A program made the translations under genes and the position numbers. The notes below the pieces were generated by a model. It did no database searches, was not told the DNA's origin, and worked only from the letters and a program-made list of their open reading frames with translations. This document shows positions 53,853 to 64,000 of a stretch of DNA of 64,000 nt, in pieces. This stretch comes from Citrobacter amalonaticus (lineage in GTDB: Bacteria > Pseudomonadota > Gammaproteobacteria > Enterobacterales > Enterobacteriaceae), in the NCBI GenBank assembly GCA_028994555.1, contig JARDVN010000001.1:558001-622000 (forward strand). Direction: 5' to 3'. Numbering within the stretch: position 1 is the first letter of the stretch; each line of letters begins with the position of its first letter.

Positions 53853-54963
53853 TTAAACGCCTGGCTCTTTATGCAACCGACGACATGCTGTGCCATCCTC
53901 ACGAAACAGATGACAACGTTCTGGCGGCAGGCCAATAGCGAATGTGGCGCCCTCTTCTACCAACACCACGTCGTTCTGGCGGTACACCAGGTTTTGACGC
54001 AGGGCGGGGATCTGGATATGAATCTGTGTTTCGTGACCAAGCTGTTCGACGACCTGAACCTCGCCTTCCAGCGTGACATCGGCGATATCGCTGGGCAGCA
54101 GGTGTTCCGGACGGATACCCAGCGACATGTTTACGCCCACCTGCACATCGCGGCTGTCGACCGGCAACCAGACGTGCTGACGGTTCGGCAGTTCAACCTG
54201 TACCTGGTCAATGGCCGTCGCGGTGACTTTCACCGGCAGGAAGTTCATCTTCGGCGAACCGATAAAGCCCGCGACGAAGCGATCTGCCGGGTAGTGATAC
54301 AGCTCCAGCGGCTTGCCAATCTGGGCGACGCGACCGGCGTCAAGCACCACGATTTTGTCAGCCAGCGTCATCGCTTCGACCTGATCGTGAGTGACATAGA
54401 TCATCGTGCGACCCAGGCGTTTATGCAGACGGGAGATTTCGATACGCATCTGCACGCGCAGCGCGGCGTCAAGGTTGGAGAGGGGTTCATCGAGCAGGAA
54501 CACACGCGGTTCCGCCACCAGCGTTCGGCCAATCGCCACGCGCTGACGCTGCCCCCCCTGAAAGGGCTTTCGGTTTACGCTCCAGCAGATGCGCCAGTTG
54601 CAGCACTTCTGCAACCTGGTTAACACGCTGATTCATTACCTCTTTTTTCGCGCCCGCCAGTTTCAGGCCAAACGACATATTTTCGGCAACGGACAAATGG
54701 GGATAGAGCGCGTAGGACTGGAAGACCATCCCGACGCCACGTTCGGCAGGCGGGACATCGTTCATACGGGTTTCCCCAATATAGAGGTCTCCGCTGGTAA
54801 TCGTTTCAAGTCCGGCAATCATACGGAGCAGGGTCGATTTGCCGCAGCCTGACGGTCCAACAAACACCACGAACTCCCCTTCGTGAATGTCGAGATTGAT
54901 ATCCTTCGATACCACCACATCACCCCAGGCTTTCGTTACATTTCGCAGCTGTACGCTCGCCAT
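53853..54963 (-). CDS. malK: Maltose ABC transporter ATPase MalK (frameshifted in this sequence)
   Basis: ATP-hydrolysing subunit of MalEFGK2 and, when idle, a repressor of MalT. Walker [10 protein letters not shown] (36-44), signature LSGGQRQR, Walker [12 protein letters not shown]-loop VTHDQVEA, and a C-terminal regulatory domain (about 240-369). C7 at 54552-54558 breaks the signature motif; with C6 it reads [14 protein letters not shown]. Length 369; E. coli 371. First gene of malK-lamB-malM, divergent from malE. Confidence 0.96.
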
Positions 54964-55041
54964 GCCTTCTCCCTTCGTTACAACCTGTCATTGACAGCAA
55001 CATTCATGATGGCCCGACTATGCGGGATTCACTGCGTGCGT

Positions 55042-55260
55042 AAATCCTCCACCCCCCGGCTTTTTTATGGGGGGAGGAGTCGGGAGGATGAGGGAAGGAA
55101 GACTGAGACCCTGGCCGGGGGACATCGCGTAATTTCGTGATATTCCCCGCAAAAATGAGTCTGTTTTTATGTGCGCCAGTACGCATTACTCACATTTCTG
55201 CAACACAGATCACATAAAGAGCGGGTGGGGCGTAGGGTTAAGGAGGATGGAAAGAGGATG
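55042..55260. promoter_or_regulatory. Divergent malK/malE control region
   Basis: Only intergenic signals lie in 54964-55333. MalT-box-like sequences (consensus GGGGAKGAGG): GGGGCGTAGG (55227-55236) and GGAGGATGGA (55242-55251) toward malE, GGGGAGGAG and GGATGAGG near 55072-55093, and GGGTGGAGGATT on the minus strand (about 55044-55056) toward malK. A CRP-like site TGCAA-N6-TCACA is at 55199-55214. The order matches the E. coli malEp-malKp nucleoprotein region. Confidence 0.7.
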
Positions 55261-55333
55261 TCAAATAAGGAGACTGAGTCACGTTGAACCACTGAAGTCT
55301 TACCACGAGCACATCACCAAAAGGATGGCAGAT

Positions 55334-56525
<1,192 letters not shown>

Positions 56526-56535
56526 CGCTGTCGAT

Positions 56536-56612
56536 GTGCCGGATGGCGGCATAAATGCTTTATCCGGCCTACAGACGTTTGTAGGCCTGATAAGCACAGC
56601 GCCATCAGGCAC
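56536..56612. repeat. REP pair (BIME) between malE and malF
   Basis: TGTGCCGGATGGCGGCATAA...ATCCGGCCTAC and GTAGGCCTGATAAGCACAGCGCCATCAGGCAC. The equivalent malE-malF REPs in E. coli stabilise the upstream malE message, giving excess binding protein. Confidence 0.92.
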
Positions 56613-56651
56613 ATTTACGACAAGATTTCATCGTTGTAGAGGAAGATCCCC

Positions 56652-58196
56652 ATGGATGTCATTAAAAAGAAACATTGGTGGCAAAGCGACACGCTGAAAT
56701 GGTCAGTGATGAGTCTGCTGGGCCTGCTGGTGGGTTACCTTGTAGTTTTAATGTACGCACAAGGGGAATATCTGTTCGCCATCATGACGCTGATTTTAAG
56801 CTCTGCTGGCCTGTACATTTTTGCCAACCGTAAGACCTACGCCTGGCGCTACGTTTACCCTGGTATGGCCGGTATGGGGCTGTTCGTCCTGTTCCCGCTG
56901 ATTTGTACCATCGCCATCGCCTTTACCAACTACAGCAGCACCAACCAGCTCACCTTTGAGCGCGCGCAACAGGTGCTGATGGACCGTTCTTACCAGGCGG
57001 GTAAGACCTTTAACTTCGGCCTGTATCCGGCCGGTGAAGAGTGGCAACTGGCCCTCACCGACGGTGAAACCGGAAAGAATTACCTCTCCGACGCCTTTAA
57101 ATTTGGCGGTGAGCAAAAGCTGGCGCTGAAAGAGACGGACGCCCTGCCGACCGGTGAACGCGCAACGCTGCGCATCATCACCCAGAATCGTCAGGCACTG
57201 AATCAGATTACCGCCGTGATGCCCGATGACAGCAAAGTGATCATGAGCTCGCTGCGCCAGTTCTCCGGTACGCAGCCGCTGTACACCCTTGCCGATGACG
57301 GCACGTTGACCAACAATCAGAGCGGTATGAAGTATCGCGCCAATAACGACATTGGTTACTACCAGTCCATCAATGCGGACGGCAACTGGGGTGATGAGAA
57401 GCTGAGTCCGGGCTATACCGTGACCATCGGCTGGGATAACTTTACCCGCGTCTTTACGGACGAAGGGATCCAGAAGCCGTTCTTCGCCATCTTCGTGTGG
57501 ACGGTGGTTTTCTCAGTGCTGACCGTCATTCTGACCGTCGCCGTGGGTATGGTGCTGGCGTGTCTCGTGCAGTGGGAGTCGCTGAAAGGGAAAGCGATTT
57601 ACCGCGTCCTGCTGATTCTGCCCTACGCCGTGCCGTCGTTTATCTCGATTCTGATCTTCAAAGGTCTGTTCAACCAGAGCTTTGGTGAAATCAACATGAT
57701 GCTGAGCGCGCTGTTTGGCATTAAACCGGCGTGGTTCAGCGACCCGACCACCGCCCGTTCGATGATCATTATCGTCAATACCTGGCTGGGTTATCCGTAC
57801 ATGATGATCCTGTGCATGGGCCTATTGAAAGCGATTCCGGACGATCTGTACGAAGCCTCGGCAATGGATGGCGCCGGCCCGTTCCAGAATTTCTTTAAGA
57901 TTACGCTCCCGCTGCTGATCAAGCCGCTGACGCCGCTGATGATCGCCAGCTTCGCCTTTAACTTTAACAACTTCGTGCTGATTCAACTGTTGACCAACGG
58001 CGGCCCGGATCGTCTCGGAACGACCACGCCCGCAGGCTATACCGACCTGCTGGTGAGCTACACCTATCGCATCGCCTTTGAAGGCGGCGGCGGTCAGGAC
58101 TTTGGCCTGGCGGCAGCTATCGCCACGCTGATCTTCCTGCTGGTCGGCGCCCTGGCGATTGTGAATCTGAAAGCCACACGCATGAAGTTTGATTAA
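56652..58196 (+). CDS. malF: Maltose transporter permease MalF
   Basis: 514-residue inner-membrane subunit with eight helices and the large periplasmic P2 loop (about 95-275) typical of enterobacterial MalF. The EAA loop that contacts MalK is YEASAMDGAGPFQNFFKITL. Start MDVIKKKHWWQSDTLKW matches E. coli; length is identical. Intact. Confidence 0.97.
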   Translation: MDVIKKKHWWQSDTLKWSVMSLLGLLVGYLVVLMYAQGEYLFAIMTLILSSAGLYIFANRKTYAWRYVYPGMAGMGLFVLFPLICTIAIAFTNYSSTNQLTFERAQQVLMDRSYQAGKTFNFGLYPAGEEWQLALTDGETGKNYLSDAFKFGGEQKLALKETDALPTGERATLRIITQNRQALNQITAVMPDDSKVIMSSLRQFSGTQPLYTLADDGTLTNNQSGMKYRANNDIGYYQSINADGNWGDEKLSPGYTVTIGWDNFTRVFTDEGIQKPFFAIFVWTVVFSVLTVILTVAVGMVLACLVQWESLKGKAIYRVLLILPYAVPSFISILIFKGLFNQSFGEINMMLSALFGIKPAWFSDPTTARSMIIIVNTWLGYPYMMILCMGLLKAIPDDLYEASAMDGAGPFQNFFKITLPLLIKPLTPLMIASFAFNFNNFVLIQLLTNGGPDRLGTTTPAGYTDLLVSYTYRIAFEGGGGQDFGLAAAIATLIFLLVGALAIVNLKATRMKFD

Positions 58197-58260
58197 TCAG
58201 AATCACCAGGCGTCATTGGCGCAGCCAGTCTGGAGCGGTATTAAGGAGTAAAGAAATATT

Positions 58261-59151
58261 ATGGCTATGGTCCAACCCAAATCTCAAAAGTTGCGTCTCT
58301 TCATCACGCATCTCGGGCTGCTGATTTTCATCGCGGCGATCATGTTCCCGCTGCTGATGGTTATCGCCATCTCGTTGCGTGAAGGTAACTTTGCCACCGG
58401 GAGCCTGATCCCGGAAAAAATCTCCTGGGAGCACTGGCGGCTGGCGCTGGGCTTTAGCGTTGAACACGCTGATGGCCGCGTCACGCCGCCCCCCTTCCCG
58501 GTGCTGTTATGGTTGTGGAACTCGGTGAAAATCGCCGGGATCACCGCAATCGGCATCGTGGCGCTGTCAACGACCTGTGCCTACGCCTTTGCCCGTATGC
58601 GTTTCCCCGGTAAAGCCACGCTGCTCAAAGGAATGCTGATTTTCCAGATGTTCCCGGCAGTACTGTCGCTGGTGGCGTTGTATGCCTTGTTTGACCGCCT
58701 CGGTCAGTATATTCCGTTTATCGGTCTGAACACCCACGGCGGAGTGATCTTCGCCTATCTTGGCGGTATCGCACTGCATGTGTGGACCATCAAAGGCTAT
58801 TTCGAAACCATCGACGGCTCGCTGGAAGAAGCGGCCGCACTGGATGGCGCAACCCCGTGGCAGGCGTTCCGCCTGGTACTGCTGCCGCTGTCGGTGCCGA
58901 TTCTGGCGGTGGTCTTTATTCTGTCGTTCATTGCCGCCATCACCGAAGTACCGGTTGCCTCACTGTTGCTGCGTGATGTGAACAGCTACACCCTGGCGGT
59001 CGGGATGCAGCAGTACCTCAACCCGCAAAACTATCTGTGGGGCGATTTTGCCGCTGCGGCGGTGCTGTCTGCGATTCCAATCACTCTGGTCTTCCTGCTG
59101 GCGCAGCGCTGGCTGGTCAACGGCCTGACGGCGGGCGGCGTCAAAGGTTAA
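58261..59151 (+). CDS. malG: Maltose transporter permease MalG
   Basis: 296-residue inner-membrane partner of MalF with six helices. EAA loop [20 protein letters not shown]. The C-terminus ends GLTAGGVKG, which inserts toward MalK. A C6 run (ITPPPFPV region, about 58489-58494) is in frame here, showing not every run is inflated. Last gene of malEFG; a terminator follows. Confidence 0.97.
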   Translation: MAMVQPKSQKLRLFITHLGLLIFIAAIMFPLLMVIAISLREGNFATGSLIPEKISWEHWRLALGFSVEHADGRVTPPPFPVLLWLWNSVKIAGITAIGIVALSTTCAYAFARMRFPGKATLLKGMLIFQMFPAVLSLVALYALFDRLGQYIPFIGLNTHGGVIFAYLGGIALHVWTIKGYFETIDGSLEEAAALDGATPWQAFRLVLLPLSVPILAVVFILSFIAAITEVPVASLLLRDVNSYTLAVGMQQYLNPQNYLWGDFAAAAVLSAIPITLVFLLAQRWLVNGLTAGGVKG

Positions 59152-59213
59152 GTTTCATCGTAGTAATGCCACTGCACCCTCAACTTGTTTTATCCAACTT
59201 GTGACTGTAATTC

Positions 59214-59240
59214 GGCGCTCCACGGAGCGCCCTTTTTTTT
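59214..59240 (+). terminator. Terminator of malEFG
   Basis: GGCGCTCC (59214-59221) and GGAGCGCC (59224-59231), then a T8 run. In E. coli a 3'-UTR small RNA, MalH, is processed from this end of the malEFG message; a counterpart may exist here at about 59150-59240. Confidence 0.88.
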
Positions 59241-59243
59241 GTC

Positions 59244-59320
59244 TGCCGGATGGCGGCAACTCGCTTTTTTATTCGCTCTACCGTCCATCGTAGGCCTGAT
59301 AAGCGCAGCGCCATCAGGCA
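59244..59320. repeat. REP remnants between malG and psiE
   Basis: GCCGGATGGCGGCAACTCGC at the left and GTAGGCCTGATAAGCGCAGC...CATCAGGCA at the right; the middle arm is replaced by AT-rich DNA. E. coli has xylE in this interval; here it is absent. Confidence 0.75.
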
Positions 59321-59335
59321 ACCTGGACACACGGC

Positions 59336-59746
59336 CTACTCGCGCTTCAGGCGTTTCGAATTACACATCCAGAGGGTGATCACCAGCAGCAGGATCGCTG
59401 CCGAGTAGATCAACACGTCCATTGGCGACTTGTGATCGACAATGATCAGCCGGACAATCGCGGTGATCCCGATATAGATGAAATAGCGCAGCGGAAAGTG
59501 AAAACCCGACTGAAAGTACTTCACAATCAGCGCGATAAATTCGAAATAAAGAAAGTAGACAACCAGCCCTTCCACCAGCTCATACTTGCTGGCTTGCTCA
59601 GGCGCGAAGAGGACATCTGCCAGATGCAGCGTCTCTTTGCCGAGGAATACGACCAGGATCAGGCCCAGACTCAACAGCCCGAGGTTCAACACGGTCTGTA
59701 GGATCGTAGAGATAAACTCCACGCGCGGACGAGAGAGTGACGTCAT
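59336..59746 (-). CDS. psiE: Phosphate-starvation-inducible protein PsiE
   Basis: 136-residue inner-membrane protein with four helices, matching E. coli PsiE/YjbA nearly throughout ([20 protein letters not shown]; ending CNSKRLKRE). In E. coli it is induced by PhoB under phosphate starvation and is affected by cAMP-CRP. Function unknown. I could not place a Pho box with confidence. Confidence 0.94.
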   Translation of the reverse strand: MTSLSRPRVEFISTILQTVLNLGLLSLGLILVVFLGKETLHLADVLFAPEQASKYELVEGLVVYFLYFEFIALIVKYFQSGFHFPLRYFIYIGITAIVRLIIVDHKSPMDVLIYSAAILLLVITLWMCNSKRLKRE

Positions 59747-59886
59747 AACAGCACCTCTTTCTCAGTGGTGAGGTTCCTGTATAACGCAAAAATGTGACGG
59801 ATATCTATATTTTTTGTTTATGTTTTGTGCAACCAGAAAAGGATGTGACAATCCTTTCAACCCTAACATTCTGAAAGGAAGGCGAA

Positions 59887-60397
59887 ATGCTTCGGTTTCA
59901 AATGGCTGTACGCGACGATGCCAGCCTGTTGAGCACAATGGGATATTCCAGCTATCGTCATCATTTTGCCCATCTGTGGAAAAATGATGACGAACTGGCG
60001 GCGTATCTTGAGCAGGAATATTCGCTGCCCGCCATCGCCAGAAGTCTCGCAGAAGCGGGGACCTTCTGGTTGATCGCTTTTACTGACGTCCCGATTGGTT
60101 TTGCGAAGTATTCGTTACATCAGGCCATTGAGCCGCAAGCCCCGCCGGGGACATTGCTGCATAAGATCTACCTTATGCCGGGCGCAACCGGCAAACAGTA
60201 CGGTGAACAGCTTTTTGCCGAAGTGGTCCGCCAGGCCAAAGCGCAAGGGGAAACGCGGATCTGGCTGGAGGTACTGGCGGATAACCCCCGGGCACGTCAG
60301 TTCTATGAACAACAGGGAATGACCTTTGTGAAAGACACTTTTTTTTACTACCACGTCGCAGACCGCTACGCTTCACGTCATGGAAAAACGGCTCTAA
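59887..60397 (+). CDS. GNAT-family N-acetyltransferase (probably frameshifted near the end)
   Basis: GNAT fold with the acetyl-CoA loop region YLMPGATGKQYGEQLF and the later LEVLADNPRARQFYEQQGM block. Acceptor unknown. As given, the frame runs to 60474 (195 residues) with an unconserved tail after a T8 run (60339-60346). With T7 it ends TLHVMEKRL at 60395-60397, 169 residues, a usual GNAT size, so I prefer that end. An AAAGGAAGG site precedes the ATG. The gene is divergent from psiE and convergent with yjbH; it is not in this position in E. coli K-12. Confidence 0.78.
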
Positions 60398-60476
60398 TAG
60401 CCCCCGGATGGCAAACGATACTGGCATCTATGCAGGTAACCCAGCCAGTCTCCCGGCTGGATAAAGCCCTGTGACC

Positions 60477-62575
60477 TTAGCGGAAATTCACACTTTTATC
60501 GCTGGTCATGTCATAGAGCTGGAATTTACGTCCGAGCTGCTGACCGCCATCACGCGTCAACGGCGTCCAGCCAATGGCCGCACGACTGCGGGTCGGGCCG
60601 GACGAGAAGAGATCCAGCGGAATCGACACGTAGACGCCTTTGGTGAAATCCCCTTCGCCATACTCATCCGGCGAGACGTTGGTAAGCGTGGCGTAACCAC
60701 CCACCACCACGCCGCTGTCAAAGCGTTTAGAGATATCCAGCGTGCCGCCCTTATCGCCCGCCAGATACTGCCCGACGCTTGCTTTCACCAGCACGTCCTG
60801 GGCAAATGACGGCGTCCAGTAGGCCGTCAGATGGCCGGTCTTGACGCTGTAATCGGTGAATTTCATCATGTCCTGCGCGCTGCGCCAGTCACGCTGCTTC
60901 ACGTAGTTGGCATCTAAACCAAACGCCCAGTTACTGTCGACCGGACGGTACAACACTTCTGCCCCCCGCACCGCCATACATGGTTTCAAGATAACCACCG
61001 TAGGCCTGACCATAGAAACCGTTACCAAAGTACTGGAAGTAGTTAGCCTGCAGGTTGTTCACATAAACGTCGTTCTGCACATATTCACGCACGCGGGTAC
61101 GCACACGCGGCAGTTTCGAATCGTTCGGCGGATTGGTGTAGTTGAATTTATCGTAGTTATTGGCGAGATTGCCAAACAGGCTTCCGGTGGTCAGCAGGTG
61201 ATCGGTCACCCACAGATCCGCCGTCGCCATAACGCCCAACTGGTACATATAGAAGTTTTCAGGCCCACCCACGGACTGGTTCAGCACCGGATCGAGGTGG
61301 AAATCGAAGCGCGACTTGTCGATATACCAGCCCTGCTCGGTGCTTTCCGGCACAATCGGTTCAAGGCGTTGTTGCGCCAGCGGCGTTTCATGTCCCAGAG
61401 GTTCGCCTTCCAGATGGCGTTTCAGGCTGCTGACGTCCGTTTCGGTGGTGACCTGTGGCAGGTTAAGACGATTTTCCGTCACGCGGATCGTACGGATCCC
61501 CTCTGGCAGATCGTTCATCACGATCCGATTCGCCCGTTCGATCCCTTCGCGCGAGTCGCGGTATTTCACTTGCTCACCGGTCACGTACAGCGTGTCGCCT
61601 TTCACCTGAATCTGCGGATCTGCCAGCCCGGCGTTGTATTTCAGCAGCGTCAACTGGTTCGCCACCACCGAGTGTTGCAGGATCGCGTCCTGTGGTTGCG
61701 GCTGATATTTTGGTCGCGCGTTATCGTTATACGATGGTCGCAAGTCGTTGAAATTGGTCCGTAACGTCACCCCAAACATAAAAGTATTGCCGCGTTCGTA
61801 GCTGAGGTTAACGTCGGCCCAATCGTTGACGCGGTAAATGGCGCCGACGTTAAACTTGCTTTTTTGTTCCAGCTTGCCCGCAAAATCCTGCTGATAATTG
61901 TTGCCTTCATATTCCAGCTTCAGCCGCAGAGGTTGCCAGGGCGTCTGGTACTCAACACCGCCAAACAGCGACGCCGGACCGTGGAACATCTGGCTGCCAT
62001 CAATAGAACCGGCCTGTTTATAGCTGTTATCGCGATAGCAATATTTATCGCTATAAGAACAAAGCGGATTGCTGACGTTGCCGCTGGTGCCCAGATAGCC
62101 CCAGCCGAGGCCGAGCGAGAAATCAAACGGTCCCCAGGCTTTGTTTGCCACGAGGTATTCCGCATCGAACAGGCCGGTCCCGCCGATATCTCGTGCGCCG
62201 ACCGACACCTGCGGCATCCAATAGCTCTCTTCCCATAGCCGCAGCTTCAGATCGAACGCCTTATCTTTGTAGGTTTGATCGCCGGAAAACGACTCGACGC
62301 TGCTGTAGGGTTTGGTTCGTACATCGGTGTAGCGCAGCGTGGTTTCCAGCCAGGGGAAAAGCTGCACGGACGCGGAGTAATAACGGTACTGATCGTTATC
62401 ACGATAGTTGAGGCTCAACTCCCCCTTCACGCGCCATGCGCGCGGTTGGGGTCTGTAATAATCCCACGCCGCCAAAATCCGACTGAGAGGGGCCAATCGG
62501 CGCCGGATACATTTCGCCGTAGCAGGCTGCGCTGATGCCCAGCGCCAGCAAGCTGAGCAGATGTGTTTTTTTCAT
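60477..62575 (-). CDS. yjbH: YjbH outer-membrane beta-barrel lipoprotein-like protein (two frameshifts in this sequence)
   Basis: Product of the yjbEFGH operon, which in E. coli is linked to production of an extracellular polysaccharide and controlled by RcsC/RcsB. Predicted barrel protein of the YjbH/GfcD family; signal peptide 1-19 ([11 protein letters not shown]; a lipobox-like LGISAAC may allow acylation). C6 at 60962-60967 and C5 at 62421-62425 shift the frame; corrected, it reads [13 protein letters not shown] and [11 protein letters not shown] and is 698 residues, the E. coli length. Start ATG 62575 overlaps the yjbG stop (TAATG). Confidence 0.93.
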
Positions 62576-63312
62576 TATTCGGGTATCCGCTGCATCAGGG
62601 TGTGAAGAATATCGGCATTCAGCGCCTCCGGCTCGCTGCTCCAGAAGGACTCATCCAGTCCGACAAAAATGAGGCTGCCAGGCATGGGTTCAACGTGTCG
62701 CTGATTCCAGTAAGCGACCGGCACTTTTTGCGTTCGTCCATCGGGATAAACCACCCACGCATAGCTGCGATCCGCACCGCTGAGCCGGTTTTGCCCTTCG
62801 AGATAGCTCGCCACGTCACGCCCTGGCATAAATGGCTGCTTACCGGGGCGGCTAATCAGGCCGAACAGCATCACCTCTGTCGGCTGCCCGCCGACCCATA
62901 GCGTGTAGTTGCCCTGAAGAGGCGGATTGCCGCGCTCGCTGACCCGCACGATGTCCGGATCGAGATTCACCAGCTGCCTGCCGGTCACTTTAAGCGCCTG
63001 TATTTGCTGACGTAGCGCGTTAAGTGCAGCGGCGTTATCGCTACTGGCATCGGCGCTCAATGCCGCCAGACGTCCGGTGAGTGCCTGTTTCTGCGCCAGT
63101 GCCTCTGCTGTCGCCTTCTCCTCGCTGATCACCGCACCGGGCCACCAGCTGTTCGCCAGTCTGGGCTGCCCCACCAGATCGATAAGATGCTCAGCGCCGG
63201 TAAGCGTTTTCGGCTCTGTGCTACCGGCGCTAAAGACCTTAACGGTCCCTGCAGCAAAAACAGATGACGCGCTCAGGCTGAAAATCAGCGCTGCAATAGT
63301 CTGTTTCATCAT
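62575..63312 (-). CDS. yjbG: Capsule-biosynthesis GfcC-like periplasmic protein YjbG
   Basis: 245 residues, GfcC family, matching E. coli YjbG. Signal peptide about 1-20 ([11 protein letters not shown]). Conserved [20 protein letters not shown] and the beta-grasp region [20 protein letters not shown]. Helper in group 4-like polysaccharide export, by family. The ATG (63312 or 63309) overlaps the repaired yjbF stop; its own stop overlaps yjbH. Confidence 0.94.
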   Translation of the reverse strand: MMKQTIAALIFSLSASSVFAAGTVKVFSAGSTEPKTLTGAEHLIDLVGQPRLANSWWPGAVISEEKATAEALAQKQALTGRLAALSADASSDNAAALNALRQQIQALKVTGRQLVNLDPDIVRVSERGNPPLQGNYTLWVGGQPTEVMLFGLISRPGKQPFMPGRDVASYLEGQNRLSGADRSYAWVVYPDGRTQKVPVAYWNQRHVEPMPGSLIFVGLDESFWSSEPEALNADILHTLMQRIPE

Positions 63313-63948
63313 GATTTTGCCGCCTTAATCAGCGTGGTTTTCACCGGGAAGAAGTTCGCCCCCCAGATATTGTTCTGACTGGCGAATCTGCCCTTCGTTA
63401 TCGATCCAGTAACGGTTATGCCAGCGGGTTTGATCGGTGGTGACGGTTTCGTCCAGCACGCGCACCGGCGTCTCTTCGCTGCCGACGGTTACCGTATCAT
63501 TGCCCACCCAGGTAAAGACGGAGCGCGCGGTGGCATAGCGCACCTGCTTGTATTCCGTCCAGCCCATCGTGCGGGTCCAGGTGGCCCCGTCGACGATCTG
63601 ATTCGGTTTGTTGAGCGGATCTTCTGCGAGGTTATTCACATCGATCAGATTGTCCCCACCCAGCAGCGTTTTCACTAGTCGACCATGCTGAGTGACAAGG
63701 GTGGCCTGATCCTGCGTCACCCATTTCTGCTGTCCGTTCTCTGCGAAGGCAAGCACCACAAACAGCTGTGGCCCGCCGTTGAGCTGCATGTACTGGCTGG
63801 CGTAGGGCATGTTTTGAATGTCATCGTCCGTCAGCTGTACGCCTGGCGTGCCAAACAGACTGTCCCACAATGTGTTGCCCAGCTGTTTTGTAGTGGCTGA
63901 GCAGGCCTGTAACAGCAGGCAAAGTAGTATGAGTGCAGGTCGCTTCAC
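63309..63948 (-). CDS. yjbF: YjbF lipoprotein, GfcB family (frameshifted in this sequence)
   Basis: Outer-membrane lipoprotein of the yjbEFGH operon. The lipobox is LLLQAC (cleavage before Cys16). C6 at 63359-63364 alters the end; with C5 it reads [18 protein letters not shown] and stops at 63309, 212 residues as in E. coli. The start is GTG 63948 (VKRPALILLC), preceded by GGAGAAGAG; an ATG ten codons earlier lies in the leader. yjbE should lie just beyond the window. Confidence 0.9.
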
Positions 63949-63971
63949 GACTCTTCTCCAGAGGGGCAAAA

Positions 63972-63993
63972 TAACCACACCGAAGTGTGGTTA
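63972..63993 (-). terminator. Intercistronic hairpin upstream of yjbF
   Basis: TAACCACAC (63972-63980) and GTGTGGTTA (63985-63993), a perfect 9-bp stem with a CGAA loop (TTCG on the minus strand), followed on the minus strand by TTTTG. It probably lies between yjbE and yjbF and may attenuate read-through, so yjbE is made in excess. Confidence 0.65.
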
Positions 63994-64000
63994 GAGTTAA

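Overview
This 64 kb window is an enterobacterial chromosome segment. The gene order matches the reversed E. coli/Salmonella map from fdhF to yjbF: fdhF, yjcO, gltP, nrfGFEDCBA, acs-yjcH-actP, yjcE, ghxP, soxR/soxS, pdeC, yjcB, ssb/uvrA, yjbR, aphA, tyrB, alr, dnaB, qorA, pspG, dusA, zur, yjbJ, dinF-lexA, dgkA/plsB, ubiA-ubiC, malM-lamB-malK/malEFG, psiE, yjbHGF. Protein identity to E. coli is high but not complete, and there are extra genes between conserved blocks, so a Citrobacter-like member of the Enterobacteriaceae is my best guess. The genus is inferred.

Layout. 1-16.4 kb holds anaerobic and acetate metabolism: selenocysteine formate dehydrogenase H with a sigma-54 promoter, the formate-dependent nitrite reductase operon nrfABCDEFG on the minus strand, and divergent acs-yjcH-actP. 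16.4-19.1 kb is accessory: an LrgB/LrgA pair with a divergent LysR regulator, then a REP-associated transposase (RAYT). 19.4-27.4 kb returns to the core map, with an extra glutathione S-transferase and the small RNA SraL opposite soxR. 27.5-29.8 kb is an extra autotransporter in AT-rich surroundings. 30.2-51.1 kb is DNA repair, amino-acid, replication, zinc and SOS functions, with an extra TraF-like outer-membrane protein beside dusA. 51.3-59.2 kb is the maltose regulon. 59.3-64 kb holds psiE, a GNAT acetyltransferase and the yjbFGH part of an exopolysaccharide operon whose first gene lies beyond the window.

Two window-wide patterns matter. First, about 28 single-base expansions of homopolymer runs break more than 20 otherwise intact genes, including essential dnaB (twice), ubiA and tyrB. 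Each gene regains its family length when one base is dropped from each run, so these are almost certainly sequence errors rather than pseudogenes. I annotate the whole genes and give each break. Second, REP/BIME elements sit in at least 13 places, including an eight-copy 49-bp array after yjcO, an in-frame insertion in the signal peptide of nrfF, and a duplicated yjcE 3' end next to the RAYT gene. ERIC elements and shortened relatives are also present.

No rRNA, tRNA, CRISPR array or prophage was seen.
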